From Roseomonas sp. KE0001 (GTDB lineage: Bacteria > Pseudomonadota > Alphaproteobacteria > Acetobacterales > Acetobacteraceae), in contig NZ_RCVQ01000001.1 of assembly GCF_016107285.1 (NCBI RefSeq), positions 671,048 to 735,047 on the forward strand: a stretch of DNA of 64,000 nt, given 5' to 3'. Both the position numbers and the translations under genes were made by a program. Of this stretch, positions 58,665-64,000 are shown piece after piece. A model generated the notes under the pieces. That model saw nothing but the letters and a program-made list of their open reading frames with translations, was not told where the DNA came from and made no database searches. Each line of letters begins with the position of its first letter. Position 1 is the first letter of the stretch.

Positions 58665-60389
58665 TCAAAGATCCGGGTAGCTGTGCGTTTCCGCCGCCCC
58701 GCCCGGATGGGTCACCGCGCCAAGGTGCGCCGGTCCCACCATCTGCGCGTATTTCCACAAGGCTCCGGAATTGTAGTCGGTGCCCCGCGGCGTCCAGGCG
58801 GCCTTCCGCCGGGCCATCTCATCCTCGGAGATCAGCACGTCGATGCTGCCCTTCTCGGCGTCGATGACGATGGGATCGCCATCGCGAAGCAGCGCGATGG
58901 GCCCGCCCACCGCCGCCTCCGGGCCGACATGGCCGACGCAGAAGCCGCGTGTGGCCCCCGAGAAGCGACCGTCGGTGATGAGGGCGACCGCCTCTCCCAT
59001 GCCCTGGCCATAGATGGCGGCGGTGGTGGAGAGCATCTCGCGCATCCCCGGCCCGCCCTTGGGGCCTTCGTAGCGGATGACGATCACGTCGCCGGCCTTA
59101 TAGGCCCGCTGGTCCACAGCCTTGAAGGCGTCCTCCTCGCAGTCGAAGCACAGGGCCACCCCTTCGAAGCGCTGGCTCTTCATGCCGGCGACCTTCACGA
59201 TCGCGCCCTCCGGCGCGAGGTTGCCCTTCAGCCCGACCACGCCGCCGGTGGGCGTGATGGCGCGCGACACCGGGTGGATGACGTCCTGATCGGTCGGGAA
59301 GACGACGTCGGCATGGTTCTCCGCAAGCGTCCGGCCGGTCACCGTCAGGCAATCGCCGTGCAGCAGGCCGGCATCCAGCAGGGCCTTGATAATCACCGGA
59401 ATGCCGCCGACGCGATGGACGTCGAGGGCGACATACTTCCCGCCCGGCTTCAGGTCGGCGATGTAGGGGGTGCGGCGCATGATGGCGGCCACGTCGTCCA
59501 GGGTGAAGCGAATGCCGGCCTCATGGGCGATGGCAGGCAGATGCAGCCCCGCATTGGTTGACCCCCCCGTGGCGCCCACCACCACCGCGGCGTTCTCGAG
59601 CGCCTTCAGCGTCACGATATCGCGGGGGCGGATGTTGCGCCGCAGAAGCTCCATGACCGCCTTGCCGGATTCCACCGCCCAGCGATCGCGCTCCTCGTAA
59701 GGCGCGGGCGCCCCCGCCGAGCCCGGCAGCGCCAGCCCGATGGCCTCCGAAACGGTGGCCATGGTGTTGGCGGTGAACTGGCCGCCACAGGCCCCGGCGG
59801 AAGGGCAGGCGACGCACTCCAGGGCATGGAGGTCCTCGTCCGACATATTGCCCGCCGCATGCTGCCCGACCGCCTCGAAGACATCCACGACGGTCACGTC
59901 GCGGTCCTTGAAGCGCCCGGGAAGGATGGAGCCGCCATACATGAAGACGCTGGGAACATTGAGGCGCAGCATGGCCATCATCATGCCGGGCAACGACTTG
60001 TCGCATCCCGCCAAGCCGACCAGCGCGTCATAGCAGTGGCCGCGAATCGTCAATTCCACCGTGTCGGCGATGGCGTCCCGGCTCGCCAGGGAGGATTTCA
60101 TCCCCTGGTGGCCCATGGCGATGCCGTCCGTCACCGTGATGGTGGTGAACTCGCGCGGTGTGCCCCTGCCCTCCTTGACCCCCGTCTTGACGCTCTGCGC
60201 CTGGCGGCTGAGCGCGATGTTGCAGGGGGCGGCCTCGTTCCAGCAGGTCGCCACGCCCACCAGCGGCTGGGCGATCTCCTCCTCGGTCATTCCCATGGCG
60301 TAATAGTAGGAGCGGTGCGGCGCCCGCTCCGGACCCACGGTGACATGGCGGCTCGGCAGGCGCGACTTGTCCCAGATATCCTCAGCCAT
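58665..60389 (-). CDS. ilvD: Dihydroxy-acid dehydratase
   Basis: Fe-S enzyme for valine, leucine and isoleucine synthesis, converting dihydroxy-acids to 2-oxo acids. 574 residues. Cluster and active-site cysteines are in [13 protein letters not shown] (about Cys49/56), [11 protein letters not shown] (about 129) and [16 protein letters not shown] (about 201), with the IlvD/Edd signature present. C-terminal blocks GCVLLT-like and [13 protein letters not shown] are present. An inverted repeat about 80 bases upstream may be its operator. The nearby erpA could supply its cluster. Confidence 0.97.
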   Translation of the reverse strand: MAEDIWDKSRLPSRHVTVGPERAPHRSYYYAMGMTEEEIAQPLVGVATCWNEAAPCNIALSRQAQSVKTGVKEGRGTPREFTTITVTDGIAMGHQGMKSSLASRDAIADTVELTIRGHCYDALVGLAGCDKSLPGMMMAMLRLNVPSVFMYGGSILPGRFKDRDVTVVDVFEAVGQHAAGNMSDEDLHALECVACPSAGACGGQFTANTMATVSEAIGLALPGSAGAPAPYEERDRWAVESGKAVMELLRRNIRPRDIVTLKALENAAVVVGATGGSTNAGLHLPAIAHEAGIRFTLDDVAAIMRRTPYIADLKPGGKYVALDVHRVGGIPVIIKALLDAGLLHGDCLTVTGRTLAENHADVVFPTDQDVIHPVSRAITPTGGVVGLKGNLAPEGAIVKVAGMKSQRFEGVALCFDCEEDAFKAVDQRAYKAGDVIVIRYEGPKGGPGMREMLSTTAAIYGQGMGEAVALITDGRFSGATRGFCVGHVGPEAAVGGPIALLRDGDPIVIDAEKGSIDVLISEDEMARRKAAWTPRGTDYNSGALWKYAQMVGPAHLGAVTHPGGAAETHSYPDL

Positions 60390-60467
60390 GTGCAGCGCCT
60401 TCCTTCCGTTTCATCCCCTGCGAGGTATCGCGCAGCCGTCTTTCCGTGGCAACCGCGGTCTCAAACC

Positions 60468-60494
60468 CCGATAGGTTTATCAGAGACTTATCGG
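60468..60494 (-). promoter_or_regulatory. 11-bp imperfect inverted repeat upstream of ilvD
   Basis: CCGATAGGTTT (60468-60478) and AGACTTATCGG (60484-60494) are inverted copies matching at 9 of 11 positions around a 5-base centre, with a perfect outer CCGATA/TATCGG. It is AT-richer than its surroundings and lies 79-105 bases upstream of the ilvD start, in the 191-base gap to valS. Dyad symmetry and position suggest a regulator binding site; the factor is unknown. Confidence 0.5.
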
Positions 60495-60580
60495 TAGTCC
60501 GGCGGTGCAGGGGGACATCCCCTTCCGGCATGGTCCAGGGAAGTCCGCGAAGCCGGGGCCTCCCTGGCGGCCGCGCCGTC

Positions 60581-63277
60581 TCAGTCTCCTATGCGGGCCA
60601 GGGCCGCGTCCAGCCGGGCAATCTCGGCCTTCGCCGTGGCCAGTCGCTCGCGGTTCTCCTCCACCACCTCGGGCTTGGCGCGCGAGACGAAATCCTGGTT
60701 CGCCAGCTTCGCCGCGACCTTGTCAGCGTCGCCTTCCAGGCGGGCCCTCTCCTTGGCGAGGCGGCCCCGCTCGGCGGCGATGTCGATGACATCGGCCAGG
60801 GGCAGCAGGATGGTCGCCTCATCGACCACGATCTGCGCGACGCCCCTGGGCGCCTCCCCCTCCAGCGGCCGGATCTCCGTGGCCCTGGCCAGCCGGCGTA
60901 TGACGTCGAGCCAACGATCCGCGCGCGACAGGGTCGCCGCCGAGGCGCCGGAGACCAGCAACGGCACGGTGACCGAGGGCGGCACATTCATCTCGGCCCG
61001 CACGCCGCGGACCTCGGTGATCAGGCGGATGACCCAGTCGAGCTCCGCCTTCGCCGCCTCCGCCCCGGCCACCACGGCCGGACGCGGCCATTCCTGCCGG
61101 ATCAGGCTATAGTCGGGGCCGTAGCCGAAGCGGTCCCACAGTTCCTCGGTCACATAAGGCATGACCGGATGCAGAAGCTTCAGGATCAGGCCCAGCACAT
61201 GCTGCGCGACGCCCTTGATCTCGGTCTTCTCCGGCCCGTCGGGTCCGTTCAGGGCCGGCTTGGCGAACTCCAGGAACCAGTCGCAGAAGCTGCCCCAGAC
61301 GAAGCGGTAGCAGGCCGAGGCATAGTCATCCGTGCGGAAGGCCTCCAGGGCGGCGGTCGCCTCGGCCACGGCGGCATCGGCGGTGCTCAGCAGCCAGCGG
61401 CCCAGCGGCGTGGTGACCGTAGCGGGGTCGAAGGCCGGATCGGGGCCGATGCCGTTCATCTCGCAGAAGCGGGCGGCGTTCCAGAGCTTGGTGCCGAAGC
61501 TGCGGTAGTCCTCCACCCGCTTCGGGCCGAGCTTGACGTCGCGGCCAGGTGTCGCGAGCGAGGCGATGGTGAAGCGCAGCGCATCGGTGCCGTACTTCTC
61601 CACCAGCTCGAGCGGGTCGATGACGTTGCCTTTCGACTTCGACATCTTCTGGCCCTTCTCGTCGCGGACGAGGCCATGGATGTAGACCGTGCGGAAGGGC
61701 ACATCGCCCATGAAGTGGTGCCCCATCATCATCATCCGGGCGACCCAGAAGAAGATGATGTCCCAGCCCGTGACCAGCACGTCGCCGGGATAGTACTTGG
61801 CCAGCTCCGGCGTCTGCTGCGGCCAGCCGAGGGTGCTGAAGGGCCAGAGGGCGGAGCTGAACCAGGTGTCCAGCACATCGGGGTCGCGTTGCAGCGTCAC
61901 CTCGGGCCCGAGCTTCGCGCGGGCCTCCGCCAGGGCCTCCTCCTCCGTCTCGGCGACGAAGGTGCTGCCGTCCGGCGCGTACCAGGCCGGGATCTGGTGC
62001 CCCCACCACAGCTGCCGGCTGACGCACCAGGGCTGGATGTCCCGCATCCAGCTGAAGAAGACGTTCTCGAAGTGCCGCGGCACGAAAACCGTCTGGCCGC
62101 TCTCGACGGCCTTGATCGCCGGCTGCGCCAGGGTCGCCGCATCGCAATACCATTGCAGCGTCAGCCGCGGCTCGATCGGGACGCCCGACCGGTCGCCGTG
62201 CGGCACCGCGTGGAGATGCGGCTCGATGGCGGCGACCAGTTCCAGGCGCTCCAGCTCGGCCACGATGGCCTTCCGCGCGACGAAGCGGTCCTGGCCCGCG
62301 AGCCCGCGGACGAAGCCCGGATCGGCCAGGTTCTCGACCGCCGCGAGATCGCCCTCGATCTCCTCCAGCGTGATCCTGCCATCGGCATCGAGCACGGAAG
62401 GCAGCGGCAGGCCGTGCCGCTTGCCCACGGCGAAATCGTTGAAGTCATGCGCGGGCGTGATCTTCACCGCGCCCGATCCCTTCTCCGGATCGGAATACTC
62501 ATCCGCGACGATCGGGATGCGGCGGCCGACCAGGGGCAGGATGGCGTGGCGGCCGACGAGATCGCGGAAGCGCGCATCCTCCGGATGCACCGCCACGGCC
62601 GTATCGCCCAGCATGGTTTCCGGCCGGGTCGTGGCCACCGTGATGAAGCGGCCGGGCTCGCCCTCGATGGGATAGCGGAGGTGCCAGAGGCTCCCCTTCA
62701 CCTCGCGGCTCTCGACCTCCAGGTCGGAGATCGCGGTCTGAAACTTCGGATCCCAGTTGACCAGCCGTCGGTCGCGATAGATCAGCCCCTGCCGGTGCAG
62801 GGTGACGAAGACCTTCCGCACCGCCTCGGAAAGCCCGGCATCCATGGTGAAACGCTCGCGCGGCCAGTCCAGACTGGCGCCGAGGCGGCGAAGCTGGCGG
62901 GTGATATTGCCGCCGGACTGCCCCTTCCATTCCCAGACATGGTCCAGGAAGCGGTCGCGACCGATCTCCCGGCGGTCGACCCCCTGCCCTGCCAGAAGCC
63001 GCTCCACGACCATCTGTGTGGCGATCCCGGCATGGTCGGTGCCCGGCTGCCACAGGGTGTCGCGGCCCTGCATGCGCCGCCAGCGGACCAGGATGTCCTG
63101 GATCGTGAAGGTCAGCGCATGGCCGATATGCAGGCTGCCCGTCACGTTGGGTGGCGGGATCATGATGGTGAAGGGCGGCGCCGCGCTGCCGGGATCGGCG
63201 CCGAAGGCGCCCGAGGCTTCCCAGCCTTCATAGATGCGCTGTTCGAAGCTGGCGGGCGAGAGGGTCTTGTCGAGCAT
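60581..63277 (-). CDS. valS: Valyl-tRNA synthetase
   Basis: Class I synthetase for tRNA-Val, 898 residues. HIGH motif in PPPNVTGSLHIGHAL (about residue 40-54), editing domain (TTRPETMLGDTAVAVHP), KMSKS motif KMSKSKGNVIDP, anticodon-binding helices, and the C-terminal tRNA-binding coiled coil (ERGRLAKERARLEGDADKVAAKL...RLDAALARI). ATG 63277 starts MLDKTLSP, the common family opening; a TTG at 63313 would add 12 residues without support. ilvD downstream on the same strand, popZ upstream. Confidence 0.97.
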   Translation of the reverse strand: MLDKTLSPASFEQRIYEGWEASGAFGADPGSAAPPFTIMIPPPNVTGSLHIGHALTFTIQDILVRWRRMQGRDTLWQPGTDHAGIATQMVVERLLAGQGVDRREIGRDRFLDHVWEWKGQSGGNITRQLRRLGASLDWPRERFTMDAGLSEAVRKVFVTLHRQGLIYRDRRLVNWDPKFQTAISDLEVESREVKGSLWHLRYPIEGEPGRFITVATTRPETMLGDTAVAVHPEDARFRDLVGRHAILPLVGRRIPIVADEYSDPEKGSGAVKITPAHDFNDFAVGKRHGLPLPSVLDADGRITLEEIEGDLAAVENLADPGFVRGLAGQDRFVARKAIVAELERLELVAAIEPHLHAVPHGDRSGVPIEPRLTLQWYCDAATLAQPAIKAVESGQTVFVPRHFENVFFSWMRDIQPWCVSRQLWWGHQIPAWYAPDGSTFVAETEEEALAEARAKLGPEVTLQRDPDVLDTWFSSALWPFSTLGWPQQTPELAKYYPGDVLVTGWDIIFFWVARMMMMGHHFMGDVPFRTVYIHGLVRDEKGQKMSKSKGNVIDPLELVEKYGTDALRFTIASLATPGRDVKLGPKRVEDYRSFGTKLWNAARFCEMNGIGPDPAFDPATVTTPLGRWLLSTADAAVAEATAALEAFRTDDYASACYRFVWGSFCDWFLEFAKPALNGPDGPEKTEIKGVAQHVLGLILKLLHPVMPYVTEELWDRFGYGPDYSLIRQEWPRPAVVAGAEAAKAELDWVIRLITEVRGVRAEMNVPPSVTVPLLVSGASAATLSRADRWLDVIRRLARATEIRPLEGEAPRGVAQIVVDEATILLPLADVIDIAAERGRLAKERARLEGDADKVAAKLANQDFVSRAKPEVVEENRERLATAKAEIARLDAALARIGD

Positions 63278-63349
63278 GAAGGCACGCTTGGGCGGCGCCG
63301 CCGCCCTCGTCAAGAGGGCGTCACGGCGGATCAGGCCCTCTCCCGCCGC

Positions 63350-63880
63350 TCAGCCCTCCGAGCGGTTCATGACCCGCTCGATCTCGGCCCGGACCAGACG
63401 CTCGACCATGCCGGGAAGATGCTGGTCGAGCCAGGCCTTGAGCAGCGGTCGCATCTCCTCGCGGACCACGTCCTCGATGCTGGGGCCGGGAACCCGGTGG
63501 ACGGGCGCCCGACGCTCGCGGGCCACGGCCTGGGCCAGCTGCCCCAGCGCGGCCGCCGCGGCGGCGCTGGCGAGGGGGTCCAGGAGGGAATCTCGCTTCC
63601 CGGATTCCGGGGCCTGCGGCTGCGGCTGCAGCTGCGGCTGTGGAGGACCGTCCGGCAGGGCCACCACCGGCGGAGGCGTGGCGGGCTGGGCGGCCTCGGG
63701 CGGCATCCTGGCCGACAGCGTCTCGATCAGCATCGATTCCGTCAGTTCGAGCGGTGCGTCCGGGTCGGGTGTGGAGGACGGAGCCTTCAGCTCCTCCTCA
63801 TTCAGGATGCTGCGGATCGACGCCAGAATCTCCTCCATGGAAGGCTCATGCGGATCCAGCCGGGAGGGCGGCTGCGCCAT
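63350..63880 (-). CDS. popZ: PopZ-like pole-organising protein (DUF2497)
   Basis: Alphaproteobacterial DUF2497 protein (176 residues). Caulobacter PopZ self-assembles at cell poles and holds the chromosome origin. Conserved N-terminal helix PSMEEILASIRSILNEEE, a Pro/Gln-rich linker (PQPQLQPQPQ), and a C-terminal helical oligomerisation region (SIEDVVREEMRPLLKAWLDQHLPGMVERLVRAEIERV). It begins two bases after the stop of a tolC-like gene, so the two are cotranscribed. Function here inferred from family. Confidence 0.9.
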   Translation of the reverse strand: MAQPPSRLDPHEPSMEEILASIRSILNEEELKAPSSTPDPDAPLELTESMLIETLSARMPPEAAQPATPPPVVALPDGPPQPQLQPQPQAPESGKRDSLLDPLASAAAAAALGQLAQAVARERRAPVHRVPGPSIEDVVREEMRPLLKAWLDQHLPGMVERLVRAEIERVMNRSEG

Positions 63881-63882
63881 GG

Positions 63883-64000
63883 TCAGGGTGCTTCCTTGCT
63901 GTAATCACCCGTACCGAACCACCTGGAACGGACGGTTTTGTAGTAGGTGTCCATGTCGTAGAGGGCGACGGGGAGTGCGAGGTCGCGTGCGGTGAGGCGG
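63883..64000 (-). CDS. C-terminal end of a TolC-family outer membrane protein (partial)
   Basis: Only the last 39 codons are inside the window; translation includes LTARDLALPVALYDM and a YYKTVRSRWFGTG ending, followed by TGA at 63885-63883. The pattern DLxLPVxLYD...YxxVRxxWFG matches the end of alphaproteobacterial TolC-like outer membrane efflux proteins, and a tolC-popZ-valS order is familiar from that class. Assignment rests on a short tail and the context. Confidence 0.6.
   Translation of the reverse strand, partial: RLTARDLALPVALYDMDTYYKTVRSRWFGTGDYSKEAP

Noticed and set aside
60446..63904. An 1152-residue + strand open frame across valS and popZ
   Set aside because: It is antisense to valS, which has all synthetase motifs; the translation has no recognisable domain.

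Overview
This 64 kb window is GC-rich, gene-dense chromosomal DNA of an alphaproteobacterium. Several features point that way: ntrB-ntrC-ntrY-ntrX downstream of dusB, a fused ispDF, a dgt-argS-SPOR-nagZ-scpA-scpB-tatB-tatC-serS block, and a tolC-popZ-valS block. The overall gene set suggests Rhodospirillales, probably Acetobacteraceae (Roseomonas-like); that genus-level guess is inference. Almost everything is housekeeping. No prophage, insertion sequence, integrase or CRISPR array was seen.

Layout of the left part (1-28.0 kb), mostly + strand: the end of gyrA, coaD, a cyclophilin, tRNA-Lys, and two membrane glycosyltransferases (GT2-GtrA fusion and an ArnT-like enzyme). Then msrP, and a minus-strand Gld-type ABC exporter operon (ATPase, permease, GldG-like, DUF4340, Nudix). 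Next come recG diverging from sdhE-mfd, a FrnE-type DsbA, a DUF457 membrane protein and tRNA-Ser. A long + strand run follows: GH103 transglycosylase, rlpA, D,D-carboxypeptidase, tmk, holB, metG, tatD and a PhnP-like metallo-hydrolase. Envelope maintenance and replication/repair dominate.

At 28,042-28,069, just after the metallo-hydrolase stop codon, lies a 28-bp sequence with the architecture of a chromosome-dimer resolution (dif) site: two 11-bp XerC/XerD-type arms around a 6-bp centre. FtsK-orienting octamers (GGGNAGGG) all point toward it from both sides, with one exception found by eye. The prevailing gene orientation also flips here, from 17+/7- to its left to 7+/27- to its right. I read the window as spanning the replication terminus. 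This is the most notable finding.

Layout of the right part (28.0-64 kb), mostly minus strand: mazG (+), an inositol-phosphatase-family gene, hflX-hfq, a HAD phosphatase, a D-amino-acid aminotransferase, and the nitrogen regulatory cluster ntrX/ntrY/ntrC/ntrB with dusB. ispDF, trpS and panC follow. Then comes a phospholipase D/VTT fusion with an EEP-family partner whose reading frame ends inside tRNA-Arg. After it are a complex I accessory subunit between two tRNAs, serS, tatC-tatB (no tatA beside them), scpB-scpA, a site-2 protease, nagZ, a SPOR protein, argS, dgt, erpA, xth, a small lipoprotein, ilvD, valS, popZ and the end of a tolC-like gene.

Many neighbouring genes overlap by 1-4 bases (ATGA, GTGA or TGATG junctions), implying tight translational coupling within operons.
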